Positions 46,510 to 59,666 of a DNA stretch of 64,000 nucleotides are shown here, piece by piece. The translations under genes and the position numbers were made by a program. The number at the start of each line of letters is the position of its first letter. Positions within the stretch are counted from its first letter, which is position 1. The stretch comes from Clitoria ternatea (taxonomy: Eukaryota; Streptophyta; Magnoliopsida; Fabales; Fabaceae): NCBI GenBank assembly GCA_037962975.1, contig CM075673.1:15298001-15362000 (forward strand), given 5' to 3'. The notes beneath the pieces are model-generated. The model searched no databases, was not told the origin of the DNA, and saw only the letters and a list, made by a program, of their open reading frames with translations.

Positions 46510-49500
46510 TTCACTTAAATAAACGCAACGTAACATGCCAAACTGGGATTTTTGTTAGGTAAATAAACTTTTACCAGTGGCTTTCGTATGTTTGAGCAAT
46601 TTTGCATGGTAGTTTGTGAAGTTATGTTTAGGCATAGAGTGTGTAATAAGTTGGATATATTTATCGAATATCGATAGTGTGTGTCTTGTCGGCATAGATT
46701 CGTAGGTAACATCGATGAACCAAATCATAATTAAGGTACTAAAATGTTAGCAACTGAACTCTTCTCTTACCCACCCTTTTTGCAATCATAAAAAAGTTAT
46801 ATTTTCATGTTCGCATATGATTTTAGTAGTGTAGTGAGTAGTTTCAAGTTGTGATTTCTTTTAACTAATTGACATTTAATTTTCTTTTCTTCCTGTTTTC
46901 TTTTCACATATTTTGGACTTAGAGTTAGACATAATCACAATATATTGATTGACACTTATTTATTGTGTGTACATTTACTAAGAATCAAAACATATATGAG
47001 ATTTACAATAACTCGTATGCTTGTTCATTGATATAGTAGGTTAAACCTCCTTGAATATGTTATCACCTTCTCCACCATGCACCATATTAAAACAACAAAC
47101 AAACATAATTTAATAACGCCAATTTATATTGATGATCATTTCTACCTTTTATGCTTCATTTGAATTGAGAGACGATATATGGTCGAAAGAATTGATAACA
47201 AACGAAATAAAAGTTCGAGAATGAGGTGAAAAAAATATGTTCTTCAAATTGATAGGAATGAAAAAGGACAAACTAAAAAAATATATTACCTTTTACTATT
47301 TGGATGAATAAAAAATAAAATAAATTTTATAAATAAAAATCTAATTTTTATTATTTTAAGCTATAATTCATAAAAACTATTTTAATTATTTTCTTTTTAA
47401 TAATATATATTAAATTATTAAATTATTTTCATATTATTTATTTATGTATATATTTTAAAAATATATTTGTATTTTATTACACTATACTTTTTGTTGTTAT
47501 ATAGTATAATATAATTTTACATTTTAACATTATATATTTACTTATATTTTATATATTTTTATTTTACTCACAAATTTCAATATTTTTTAAATAATTTTAA
47601 TAATATATTCTTAATAGTATTTTAAATTATATATTAAATAATCAAATTATTTTATATTTTCAAGGGCTTTTGTATATTGCAAAATCCTTTCAAATCATTT
47701 CTCTTTAGAGATGAGTTTAATTTGATGGTCCTCGGAAATTGAGTGAAGAAATTTCTAAGTTAATGTTTATTAGGTAAAAGATTTCAACTATTTAAAAAAT
47801 TGATATTAATAATTAAATGTCATTTTAAGCAAATTAAAAATATTTGAGTGAGTAGCATTTTCAATTAACTGATAGTATTTTTTAAAACGCTACTTCAAAT
47901 TTCTAAGTTAATGTTTTTTAAAAATGATACTTCAAATAAAATTTTTCAATCTCAGCTATTTATTGAAATGAAATATCCTTTTAGTTTATCGTCCCTTCAT
48001 ATTCTTAATAATTTCTAATAGTACTCTTTATTTATTTTTAAAATATTAAAATATTATTTTAAAACCTTATTTTATTATTTTATTTAATAATTCTTAATAC
48101 ATATTATTATTATTATTATTATTTCTATCAAAATTTTATAGATATATAATTTAACTTCTATAAATAATACTTATATGAATTATGTTATTTGAACTATGTA
48201 TTTTATATATATATTTACATATTCATGATTTTTTATAAAAAAAATATTATTTTATTAAATTTAAAATTAATTAAAATATCTAAAAATATATACAAGTTGT
48301 ATAAATTTTTTATTGTAACAGTTAGTTTTATCAAATATTTCTAATATCATCAGCTAACTTATCAACTTCCATCTTCTATCTTTCATTTTTTAACTAATTT
48401 TACTAGATAGATAATTGATTCTCTAGATTATACGAGTCATATAATTTAATCCTTAAAATTTAAAATCTCAAGTGTCTCATTAACATTATAAAATGTGATT
48501 CATTACAATTATAGAATATTTTTATTAATATTATAAAATGTGATTCATTATAATTATAGAATATTTTTTACTGCTGTCTTACTGGACTAAATTATGAAAT
48601 TTCATAAATTCAGAAACTAAATTAAAATTTAAAATTTTAAGAATTAAGATGTATGACTTATTTGTACAATGCAGAGAACTAACTTAAGAGCAGACTCATT
48701 TTGATTGACAAACATTTTCATTTCAACCAAAAATTTTCAAAATCGAGTTCTACCCCCGAAATCCTTCAAAATTATTATTTTTTCTGTCTTTTAAAAATTC
48801 TACACATAAGGAATATAAATAATAAGCTTTTTTATTCATTTTTTCTGTTATATCATTTTTCTTTCTAGACTTAATAAGACTTCTCCTTAAATCATATATT
48901 AAAAAATAAAGATATAATTTAAAAATATTTAACTTTATCTTAAAATCTTAAATAAATAATTATTTAAAAACGAATGTAACATTACAAAAATAAAGAAAAA
49001 CTGAATGAGTGGTGGCATTTTTGTTATTATTTGGTAAGTGGCAGACTTTTATTTTATTTTATTTTATTTTAGGGTGTAACTGGCCTTGCAAAATGCTTGA
49101 AAGTTGAATGTGTTGATGCAGTTAGATATTCTAAGTTCTTTAAAAAATTGATATTATATTATTAAAAAATAAAAAATGATATTATTCTTCTTTTAAGAAA
49201 TAGTTATATATTTTTATTTTACTATAAAGATGCTTAAAATTTTGTTTAGCAACAATCAAACATATTTTAACAATAACTAACTGAACTACTTTTTTTTACA
49301 GTCCAAAGATCATTTGATTAGTTTTTTTTATTCATAAAAGACCGTTTGATTTATTATCTTATTTTAACCAAATAATATTGAGAATATTTTTAAAAAATTA
49401 ATTTTATTACATAATTAATATGTTAATGGTAATAATTTATTTTTTATACTAGTATTTTATATAAAAAGTGAACAAATAGAACATAAAAGTTGATTTACCA

Positions 49501-52500
49501 ATTTTTTAAACCTGACTGTTGGAACAAATTTACTCGTTATCTTATATGTTGGTCGTGGATCTTTTAACTTTTGCAACTTATACAGGCTAAAAATTTAAAA
49601 AGATAAAAAAAAATAAAAATACATATTAAACTTATGTTGAAAATTACAAAAGAAAATTATATTAATATTATTTTAAATGATTTTTATCTGATAAATTAGA
49701 AAAAACCGTTAAAGGATTAGCTATTTACCTGTACTTCATCCTGATTTGACATTGCAAATAACTATTGTGGATAGGATGTGAGAATTATAATTTTCAAAAT
49801 AAATCAATTTGATTCATATTCATAAATTAGGGGATTTTTGCGGCCAACTCAACACTATTTATCTTTAAAACGAGTTGAGACTTTTGAATCTACGTCTACC
49901 TAGTCCATTAGATTGACTTAAGGTGAGTCACCTATTTAAAAACTTTAAAAAATAAAAATAAAAATAAAAATATGAGTTTCTTTTTACATTTTAAATTATA
50001 TAGGACCTAGATTGACTCACTTAGTTTCCCCACATAAACAAATTATATGCTATAACCCACAAGTCTATAGTTGAGTTAGTAACCTACGATGAGCTAGGTT
50101 AGCTATGTATTAGACCCTAAAATTTTTAATTAAAAGTAAGACTATTTTTAATTTTTAATATAAATAAATTTTAATAGAATTTTTTAGTCTAAATTATATT
50201 TTTTTAATATAATTAAATATTTATTTATCAAATATATTTTTTAATATATTTACAAGACAACTTATTCTTTAAATAGTAAATGATATTAAGGTTATTTTAA
50301 AAAACTACATAAAATAATTAATAACATTAATGTAAATAATCACTTCTAACCATTATTCTAAGTGAAATTAATTACTATTACTTATATTTAGAAATAGAGA
50401 CGGTTATTTATATTAATGTAAACAACTACTTTCACACATATTAATAATAATAGTTGAAAATAATTATTTATATTAATGTTATCAAATATTTGATATAATA
50501 TCTTTAAAATACCTTTAATGTCATTTATTAGACAAAACACTAGTTGTTTTAAAAATATACACACAGAAAACATATTTGGTATGTATAAAAACATTTAATG
50601 ATATTACTTATATTATATTATAGGACACAAAAAATCACTAATATTTACTTATATTTAAAGTGGGTAATATTATCTTCAGTTAGGGATGTAAATAGGTCAG
50701 AACAAGTGAGACTTTGAAAGGTCTAAGTCTGACCTACTAATAATTATCAAGGCCTGAGTCTGACTCTTTCAAAGTTTGACCTAGCCTGCTTGAAGGTGTA
50801 GGCCGTTTAAAAGTCTATTTAAATAATTTGTTTAAAATTAGGTTTTTAAAAGATCAATAACCACTTAAAAAATCTATCAAACTACATAAACTAACAGACT
50901 TATTCGTGTAAACAAACCTAAATTATAAAAAATATATTATATTATTTTTTATGTTAGTAATTAGACCAATTAGACAGACCGACCTGTTGGGTTTTAAAGA
51001 TTTTTTAAAAAGTGTAATGATATGACATGTTTACTAAAAGAACCTTTTTAAAAACTTGAACTTAGTCTGTTAACTTGACAAATCTGACCTATATAAATTT
51101 TAATTAGATCAGATCCTGAGGTGACACTTTAACATATTCCTATTTCCATCTTTAACCATTTATTTAGCAGCAGTGGAGGGAGTTTTAAAAAAAAATATTT
51201 TGAATGAATTAATTTCTATCAGAATTTTTCATAGAGAATTGCATTAATTTTGTTTGATGTGTCATTGAAACAGGTCTTGAGCCGATAAAAGGAAGGATAA
51301 CGTTTGAACTTAAAACGGGCACCGCACTGGTGACTTATCCGCGTGGGTTTAGAAAAAGGAATCTTTTTTATTGCTCACTTTTTCTGCAGAATGCTTCATA
51401 GCACTGTTACGATACCGAATAGCTTCACGAATGATCGAAGAGATGAGTAACGCGTGAACGTTAATTGAATGCTGTTGTTTGTAAATCACTGGGCAACACA
51501 ATCAACACATTATATTGACGTTGATCTTTCTCCATTGACTTGTCAGCTTTTCATTTTTCTCAAATCTATGCAATTCTGTTCTTTTGCTATAATAATTAAT
51601 ATTAAATGTATCGCATTTAACTAATTACAGCATGCAAAATTATTTGATGGTAATTTTGTTTACTAAGAATCTGTCTATTTTTAGATGCATATTAAAATTT
51701 ATTTTAATTTTCTGCTCGCTTAATTAAAAGAATAATTAATTTAAGATTATGTAAAAAGTGATTAATTTCATACACGTTTTATACGAAGTATAAATAAACT
51801 ATTTTCGTATGATTATAATTATACAAATTTCCCTATTTAAGATTTATTTATAATTTTATATTTTAAAAATATAAAAAAGATGTTATATACATATATAGAT
51901 ATTTCCAGTTTTAATTATTAGTTAATTTTTATTAATCGAATAATTACTTTAGAATGTTAAATCAATTACTAAAGGTACGTTAATTTTTAAAATTGATTTG
52001 AGTTGTTTTGAATAACTTAAAAGTCACCGAATTAATTGTAGGAATTAACCAAGGGAACGGAATTACTATGTTGCTCTTAAGGAATAAAGTTTCAATTTCT
52101 CAATTCACTCTTCCTCACTCTCATGCATGTGCCAAAGGAAGGAAGATTTCATTTCTTCATCTTCAACACACACGCACCTCCTCCATCATTCTCATCTTTT
52201 CTTCAATTTCTTTTAAGCAAAAGTAAGTTTCTCTCTACCCTTCCTCTTCTACTTCGTGCATGTATATGGAATAAGGACTAGGGGTCATTCCATTGTAATT
52301 GTAAGGTGAGAAGCCATAAACCCATTTTGTTTTGGTCTAACTCATGAGTTCTAAGTTGAAAATCTTCAAATTCTAAGACCGTTGACATCGATTGGAAGAG
52401 TTAGGATTTCTTAATTTTCCATTTGTCAAGGTATGTTCCAAGGACTCATTTTTCGGGGTTGGCACGATTCTTAGTCCTAGGCTCCAATCGCTTTGGTGCT

Positions 52501-52540
52501 ATGATCATAGGTTGTGTTTTAACCATTTTTGGAGTGTGGG
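46510..52540. other. AT-rich intergenic DNA with no recognisable gene
   Basis: Long runs of low-complexity AT-rich sequence (47280-48300 and 49140-50660 especially) contain only short ORFs without domain signatures. A hAT-like relic is at 50678-51160. A pyrimidine-rich stretch at 52150-52260 with a possible donor AAAAGTAAG could be the leader of an unannotated transcript, but no coding exon follows. Confidence 0.5.
50678..51160. mobile_element. Possible degenerate hAT-like non-autonomous element
   Basis: The left end AGGGATGTAAATAGG has an imperfect inverted counterpart at the right (from the other strand AAGATGGAAATAGG). The interior repeats GGTCTAAGTCTGACCTAC and AAGTCTGACTC-type phrases, in the style of non-autonomous hAT elements. 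Ends are degenerate and no target duplication is certain. Confidence 0.35.
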
Positions 52541-52556
52541 TTGGTTCTCAGTTGGG

Positions 52557-52684
52557 TTGACCAACCCAAAAAAAAAATTCAACGGTTAAACGGAGTTTTG
52601 ACTGTCTCGAACGAGATCAATATTAACTTTTAGATTTTTTTATTTTCATAACTCTGTTTACCCAATTGTAAACCAAATAGACAC
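52557..52684. mobile_element. Second, partial copy of the Tourist-like MITE
   Basis: GGTTAAACGGAGTTTTGACT.. and CTGTCTCGAACGA followed by ATCAATATTAACTTTTAGATTT parallel the interior of the MITE at 46373-46506. The right end ACCAAATAGACAC is the inverted form of GTGTCCGTTTGGT with changes. The left end is not clean, so this copy is older or rearranged. Confidence 0.5.
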
Positions 52685-52799
52685 TAAAGCTTTGTGAAAT
52701 CAAGTTTCAGAACCTAACGACGATATTTAGTAAGTCATAATCTTCCGAACCTTCACCGTTTTTCCTTTAATCCATTGCAAAATATATGGAGTTGAGCGT

Positions 52800-53610
52800 C
52801 TTCCTCAATTCAGTGGTTTGGGCAACTCCTTAAGAGCCTTTTGTACCTTTCTCATGCTTCACTTAATGTTTCACCTTCTTCTTAGGTGAATGTATTGGTA
52901 GTAGATTTCACATTCAAATACTTGTTAAAGGGGAAGAACCTGGATAAAAACTTGCCTACCACCTTATCCCAATTATCAATGCTATAGCTTGAGCAAGTCT
53001 TTAGTCACTCCATGCTTTTATATTCAAGGTGAATGGGAAGAGTCGCACGTAAACCATCTTCTCTTAACATCAATAAACCTCATGGTGCTACATAAGTCAT
53101 AGAAGGAATAACGGTGGTCTTGTGGGTCTTGACTTAGCAATTCACTAAACTGGATAGTTTGAATAAGGTGGGACCTGGGCGCCTTCTGTTGTTGGCCCTA
53201 AAACATGCCCGACACACATAAAAGTACTTGAATCTTAGTAGAATCACCCAAAGTCCTCCTTGGTGGAGGTGAATTCAGCCATAGCTTTAGTTGGTAGGGG
53301 GATCAAGTGGAATGGATGAAGAAGTGAAAGCTTGTTGCTCATTTTGTGCTTGAGCTTGCTGTCTTCTATTAGAGTTATTCCTCCTTACCGTTCTCTTAAT
53401 TTTTGGGTCAAATATAAAATCTTCAAAGGAAATAAAACCTTGCATACGAACACAAACTGCAAGCAGAAGGTCAGCAAGCTCTAAAAGAATCAAATAATAT
53501 AATGAATCAAATAATATAATGAATCAAATAAAAACAAAAGCTAAAAACTATAAACAAAGATAGATGAGAAAACAAGCAAACAATTCCACATTGTTGAATA
53601 TTTAGACGCA
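52800..53610 (-). pseudogene. Decayed gag of an Athila-like Ty3 retrotransposon
   Basis: The minus strand encodes FISFEDFIFDPKIKRTVRRN near 53440, then segments reading QFSGLLSQDPQDHRYSFYDL and RLFPFTL..KAW in different frames. The order and wording (a gag start with DPxIxRTxRRxxR, then xxDPxxHxxxFxxxC, then LFPFxLxxxAxxW) fit the gag core of Athila-type elements. Stops and frameshifts run throughout. It precedes the PBS-like site at 53611-53630 in the correct order. Confidence 0.55.
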
Positions 53611-53630
53611 AGTCTATGGCAACGACGCCA
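53611..53630 (-). other. PBS-like site of the Athila-like relic
   Basis: The minus strand reads TGGCGTCGTTGCCATAGACT, one change in its first twelve bases from the TGGCGCCGTTGCC motif common after the LTR of such elements. The relic's 5' LTR should therefore lie at higher coordinates, from about 53640; it is interrupted at 54402 by the solo LTR and resumes at 59048. Confidence 0.55.
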
Positions 53631-55684
53631 AAAACTTATTGGTTCTTTGACAAGTATATCAAATTCGTAGTAGCTTAGATAAGTTTTTGAAAAGTTATTA
53701 TCTTCACAGGGACATACAAGATATTTGGCAATAATGCAAAAACCTTTTGTAAACCACAACGAAATATATTCAGAATATGTTCGAAAGATGGTTCATTGAT
53801 GGTTGTTTGAGAAAAGGTTTAAGTTTAAAAGCTAGAAATTGATTTAGGTTAAGAAAACAATGATAAAATATGTCTAAATCAAACTTCCTCACTCTAATTA
53901 ATCCACTGAGTTCCTTATTACAAATACTTGGGCATTTAAACAATGTCAATTTCGCATACAGCTCATTAAACCTAATTCTTTTGAGATTAAATTATAAACC
54001 ATAACATCAAATATCAATATCTTGAGTATTCAATGCTAAAGTTTACATTAAAAAAAAGGTTTTAACATCCATTAGTTGTAACTCTATTCCTACATGAAGA
54101 AATTAATGGACATTTCTACTATAAAACCTGTTTAGAACCCTAAACACATGCATAATCATTTTCCCATTTAAAAACACATTAAGTAAACATAGAAGAATGT
54201 TATCATGGTATAAATGCATAAATATCTACAAAGGTTCTATATAACATCTTAATAAATAGTGGGTTATGTCCAATTGCAATAAAAAAAGTTTAGCCACACA
54301 CAATCATGATGGTCAACCCTACATACATCCAATAAACAGAAAAGAAAGAGAAATAAACCCTATAAGAAGCTCCAAGGTTTTGAAGGATGAAGGAAGACTC
54401 CATGTGACGTCCCGTATAATTTTCTGAATAAATTTTTTACGTTTTTAAAAGATCATTTTAAGATTCATGAATTAAAATCAGAGTTCACATAAAAGTCGAT
54501 AATAGCGGAATATTATCATGCATACTAGTCGTGAATAATAAAATTCAAGGAATAATTACGTAGCGGAAACGATTTTAAAAATAATAGTACATAACACGTT
54601 GTATTTATTACAAATCATAAAATTAGAATAAATTCGGAATCCAAGCAATAATTCACATAGGCATCAACCATAGCATCACTCTTCAATCTGGGTGGCATTC
54701 ACTGTAAAAATTAATGTAAGAGTGAGACAGAATATAGAATAAATATAAAATATATAGAACTGCACAAACACAATCAATAATACATAATTATATGATGAAT
54801 ATATCAAACAAGTTCATTTAATAAGTCTTTAATTAGTCAAATGATGTCATGCTGGATCCATTTGGTTTGGTGGGAATACTGCAGTAAAAGGTCTCATAGA
54901 GACACCGGTAGGAATTAATACAGTCATGGATCCCTACAGCCCCATGACCAACACATCGGTAGGAATTTATACAGTCATGAATCCCTACAGCCCCATGACC
55001 AACACATCGCAAAAATAGGGCTTTAACTCATCATAGAGTAACCCCCCACCAGGGTAGGCAATCATGGAACCCCTAAAATTCCATGGTGCGTCCAAATGCT
55101 TATGATGCATGAATGCCTTTAATTCTCTTTATCATTTAACATACCATGATATTAATATTTCCAAAACCACTTGGAAAATCACAAGTCCTCAAAGGACACA
55201 TCACATATAACAATTTTCAGAATCATGGATTTACTGTTTCAACCACATGTAACAATAACCACAAGGCATTCATGTATATATATAAATTTAATCATTCATA
55301 ATTATCTACCACCAAAATATACAACTGTATGATACTCATTAAACACTCAACAACATCAATAATAATTCATAATCACTCAAGAGTTTAATAATAAATTGTT
55401 ACCCTTAGAGAAAATATCATTTTCATTCATAATAACCATTATAAGTAAGTTTCAGCGTTTCAAACAGCAACATATTCTAGTACATCAGCCATAACTTGAA
55501 CAAATCAAATCCTTTTTAGGTGATTCCACTTGCTGTAGTTCAATAATAGAATTATCTACAACTTTTATGAAGAACACAATTTCAAATTCCAAACAGAAAT
55601 ACCACATATTCACGAAATACCACACTGCCTCAAGGTGAGTTTTCAAAATGTACATATATTAGTAATTTGAACGTTTCTGGAGCT

Positions 55685-56490
55685 ACAAAAATGATTTTGG
55701 TATGAAACCAGTTCTAAATTATTCTTAACACAATTATCTATAACTTTCATGAAGGCACCAACCACTAATTCTCACCACAAAATTCCCAGTTTTAAAAATA
55801 AGATTCGGATTTCAGATTAACAGAATTACAGCTTGTACATATTTCAGTATTTTAGGCATAACTCGAGATACAAAAATCCTTTTGACTTGAAACCACTTTC
55901 TATAGATCCATAACATAAATATCTACAACTTTCATGAAGACATCAAAGTCTAAAAACGTATGTATAATTCCCATAATATTCATATATGCACAAAACACTA
56001 GATAAGTATTTCAATCGGACATGCTGTAGTATTTGGATCATAAATCATGCTATACATATCCAATTCAGTCGGTTCAGGTCTCAAAATTCACATAACAAGA
56101 AGATATACAACTTTGATGAAGACACCGATCACTAATTCTCACCACAAGATTCCCAGTTTTAAAAATAAAATTCGTATCTCAAGTTAACAGATTTACAGCT
56201 TGAACATACTTCAGTATTTTAGGTATAACTCGAACTACAAAAATCATTTTGACTTGAAACCACTTTCTACAGATCCATAACACAAATATCTACAACTTTC
56301 ATGAAGACATCAAAGGCTGATTATGCATGTATAAGTCCCAGAATTTTAATATATACACAAAACATAGCATAAATATTCCACACGGACATGCTGTAGTATT
56401 TTGGCTATAACTTTTGCTATACATATTCAAATTAATTGATTCAGGTCTCAAAATTCAGATAATAAAAATATCTACAACTTTCATGAAGAA
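55685..56490. repeat. Two-copy tandem repeat of about 367 bp in solo LTR
   Basis: The passage around CACCAACCACTAATTCTCAC (about 55756) recurs as CACCGATCACTAATTCTCAC (about 56123). Following phrases match in order: CCCAGTTTTAAAAATAA, ATTTCAGTATTTTAGG/ACTTCAGTATTTTAGG, TTTGACTTGAAACCACTTTC and ATCTACAACTTTCATGAAGA. Partial further units extend to both sides. Copies are moderately diverged. Confidence 0.8.
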
Positions 56491-57029
56491 GTCAGAATCA
56501 AATTCACACTTTTTCAATTTCAAAACTAAGCAACAATATACGAAATTAAAATTGGAATCCTAGAACAGCATACAATTCTACCTATTTCATAGTTATTCAC
56601 AACCCTGTCCCCTCTTACTTGGATTGATGATCTTTGGCTGACTGAAAAGAAGTCCCCTTGCTGTCCTAGTTTCAGCTCGAAGAAGTTGAGAGAGGTAGCT
56701 TGTTTACTCTAAGAGTTTCTGACTTTTACAGGGTTAGTGTTAGTTTAATAAGGTAAAGGCAAGTGGGGGACAACTTTCTTGTGAGTGGATTGCTAGTGGG
56801 CTGTTAGTGGAGATAATGGAGATTTAACTAATAAAGTGGCTATCTTAGTGCCCATTTCTGGCCGTCCTACGTACTAGGGGTGAATAATGGGTTTAGATGC
56901 ATTAAAATATGCATAAGAGACAAGAAAGGAGTCAAAAAGTTACTCCTGCACCGAAAAGCGACTGGAATTTCACTCGGTCAGCCAATAAACCGACTGGAAA
57001 CTGCCAGTTGTTGTGAAGAAGAAGGGAAT

Positions 57030-57250
57030 CCGAGTCCCTCTCGCTTAAGCGAAATCCTCTCTCGCTTGAGCGAGTGCTATATATAACACTGGCTGAAGGG
57101 AGTTTCGCTCAAGCGTTTCCGACTCGCTTGAGCGAGTAATACTGTCTTCGCTTGGGCGAAATGAAAAATATGCATCAGGGGTCTTTCTCGCTCAAGCGAA
57201 ATACGACTCGCTTGAGCGAGTCATCAAATTATCGCTCGGAATTCCTCTAA
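57030..57250. repeat. Cluster of CTCGCTTGAGCGAG imperfect palindromes in solo LTR
   Basis: Words such as CTCGCTTAAGCGAAA, CTCGCTTGAGCGAG, TTCGCTCAAGCG and CTTCGCTTGGGCGAA recur every 20-50 bp. Each is a near-palindrome of about 14 bp. The same cluster type fills 59890-60490 and, in weaker form, 13870-14050 and 59120-59270. Confidence 0.85.
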
Positions 57251-57289
57251 TACTGACTCAGGTACTCCTCTTCTCACTTAGCAGAACCT

Positions 57290-58880
57290 ATCCAGACTGA
57301 GTTCTTTCTCTCACTCAAACTTCCTGCTTGGTAAATTTATTTCGAATCCGAGTCTTTACTCACTCGGAGTTCCACTCGTTTATGCCTTTCAGAAACCGAC
57401 TTTACACCTATTGGTTACTCACTCGGAACTGATTCTTCCTGAAACACTCGGTCAGATTTCTCTTCCTTGGAGGTGACTCAGTCGGAGTTGCCTCGGACTC
57501 ATAAATTATCTTAATAGAATCTCCCTGAAACCGGCTCAAGGCACACAGGTTTTCCACTCAGCAAGGTAATCCTGACCGACCCATTATTCACTCGGTAATT
57601 CACCCTCACACCGACTCATCTTGCTTGGTTTTCTACTAGGCAAAATCAATCAGAGCTGACTCGTCTCTTACTTGGCCTTTCACTCGGCAATATATTCCAA
57701 ATCCGAGTCATTTCTCAATCAGTCTTTCACTCGGCAACTTCACTCAAGTCCGAGTCATTGCTGATGGTTCTCACTCGGTTAAATCATTCCAAACCTAGTC
57801 TTTTCTCACTCGGTAATTTACTTCAAAAACTGACTCTTCTAGACAACACATCATAAATCCCCATAGGTGCCAAATCCCCACTCGAAGTTACACCCTCGGA
57901 TTCCACCATCAAGTTCCATTCGGCATTACTCTGACCTCTCATCGCTCGGAGGAATTCACTAAACTGTCTCACGCAGACCTAATGAAATCTTATCCACTCA
58001 GATTTATTCAAACTCCACATCACTCGGAGGGATTCACTAAGTGAAGTCTTACTCGGACTTATTTCATACTTAGCCACTCGGAATAGGTACCCTTAATCAA
58101 TCGGAATATACATATAACATCATTCACTCGTAATATGACTCCTAGAGTATACCTCAATCAAAACCATCACAACCCTTCTTCCCTCAGAAGAGGTTCATTC
58201 GGATTTTACCACTCAGGAGCATTTAAGTCCTTCCCCACTCGGGGTTCACTCGGCTATTCATCTCTTAGCAACACATAGACTATCATTTCTCAAAATACGT
58301 TTCACTCGGAATCCTTTAAGGCTTTCACCACTCGGAAAAGAGTCATAAACATAAGCCTCACTTAAAATGTTACACAACTCTGGTTCCTCTCTCGGAAGTA
58401 TCTCTTCAATCATATTTCACTCATGAATAAATTTTCCTTTGTACTCCTCCTCGGAAATGGGAACTCAGGAAACTTTCACTCAGAAATGAAAATGCTTAAC
58501 TCAGAATTGAGTCGTTGGAAAATACTTGACTCAGAAATGAGTCCTTCTGAGATGTTTGACTCGGAATTGAGTCATTTAGATATAATTGACTCGGAAATGA
58601 GTCATTTGAATGCTTTTGACTCAGCAGTGAGTCATTCAAGGTGAGTCACTTAGATTCTTTCACCCTGAAGAGGTTCTATCAAACCCTCTTCACTCAGAAT
58701 TGCCTCTGAGACAAGGATTCCACTCGGAAAAACTCTCTCGGCCATCTTCCACTCGGAATACTTAACCTTCACTCGGAATCTCTACCTTTACTCGGAATTT
58801 TTCTCTTTCACTCGGAACAGGGTGCCTTTTTCACTCGGACAGTCCTTTCTAAGGCATGTTTCACTCGGAAAATGAATCTT
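57290..58880. repeat. Array of CACTCGGA-type words in solo LTR
   Basis: CACTCGGA or close variants (CACTCGGT, CACTCAGA, TACTCGGA) occur dozens of times, usually 20-45 bp apart, with unrelated sequence between them. Within it, 58495-58635 has GACTCAGAAATGAGTC-like inverted words about 28-30 bp apart. No reading frame is conserved across the array except a short chance ORF. Confidence 0.85.
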
Positions 58881-59047
58881 ATCATTAAAGGTCTATGTAA
58901 ATCCTATAATTATACCCAAAAATAAAATTTTTGGAGTATTATATACCATCCATAGAGTGTTTTATTCATTGATTAACACTTATAGACCTTCTATACCTCA
59001 TAATTTACAAAATGGGATTATTATTAAAAATAGGATGTTACACTCCA

Positions 59048-59666
59048 AAGTTCCAAGTTCTCCACCAATATCCAGAGAATGCCCTAAAAATGTGTTTAAG
59101 GCTCTTAAGTGACTCTTGTATGCAAGCTTTGCTCGAGCCACAAGTGCTTGGCTTGAGCGAATGGGCAAAAGTTATAGAATCTACTTGAGTAGCAAGTGCT
59201 TTGCTCGAGCGGGTGAACCAAAACTTGCAGCATCCGCTCAAGCCGCAAGTGTTGGACTCGAGTAGATGCCTTTCAAGGGATAATTTTATTTCATCATTTG
59301 CAACTCCTTGATGCCCAAAACATATCAAAACATATCCAAAATCATCAGTTAGTTAGCAATTTAAGTGCTACCTCAATCTAATCATATTAGGAATAATAAA
59401 ATGCATCAATTAAGAGTTTTAATACCGAATTAAAGCTAAAAATTATTGAGTGAGAAATGAACCAAAAATTAACAACTAATGGTATATTACTAAATATAAC
59501 ATAATGCAGTAATATTTATTCTTGATTAGGTAAGTTTAGTAATTAAAAATTAGAATATTAAACCATTAAAAATTAACAATTAATTTAAATTAATAATTAT
59601 AAAATTATATATTTCTATGTATTAACATAATTTTATCGTAGTAGCAGTAACTGCTAATAGTTGAGT
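59048..59666. other. Right half of Athila-like relic LTR, interrupted by the solo LTR
   Basis: This is the DNA into which the 4.64-kb solo LTR inserted; it resumes after the CTCCA duplication. It carries its own GCTCGAGC/CTTGAGCGAA words with a GCAAGTG neighbour (59125-59270), then AT-rich sequence. No gene is seen. Confidence 0.45.

Larger units (their letters stand above)
54403..59042 (-). mobile_element. Giant chromovirus-type solo LTR (4,640 bp), TSD CTCCA
   Basis: Begins TGTGACGTCCCG and ends TAGGATGTTACA, with CTCCA on both sides (54398-54402 and 59043-59047). The termini and the CTCGCTTGAGCGAG words at 57030-57250 are shared with the 3' LTR at 59667-62544, which is tied to Tekay-type pol, so this is a solo LTR of the same lineage. 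Minus orientation is inferred from the match of the right end to the start of that LTR. It has no ORF of interest. It contains a 367-bp tandem duplication, an ACTCGGA word array and a GACTC..GAGTC array. Confidence 0.85.

Noticed and set aside
52008..52226. Small plus-strand ORF of 72 residues
   Set aside because: No domain; the pyrimidine-rich end looks like a leader, but no downstream coding exon was found.
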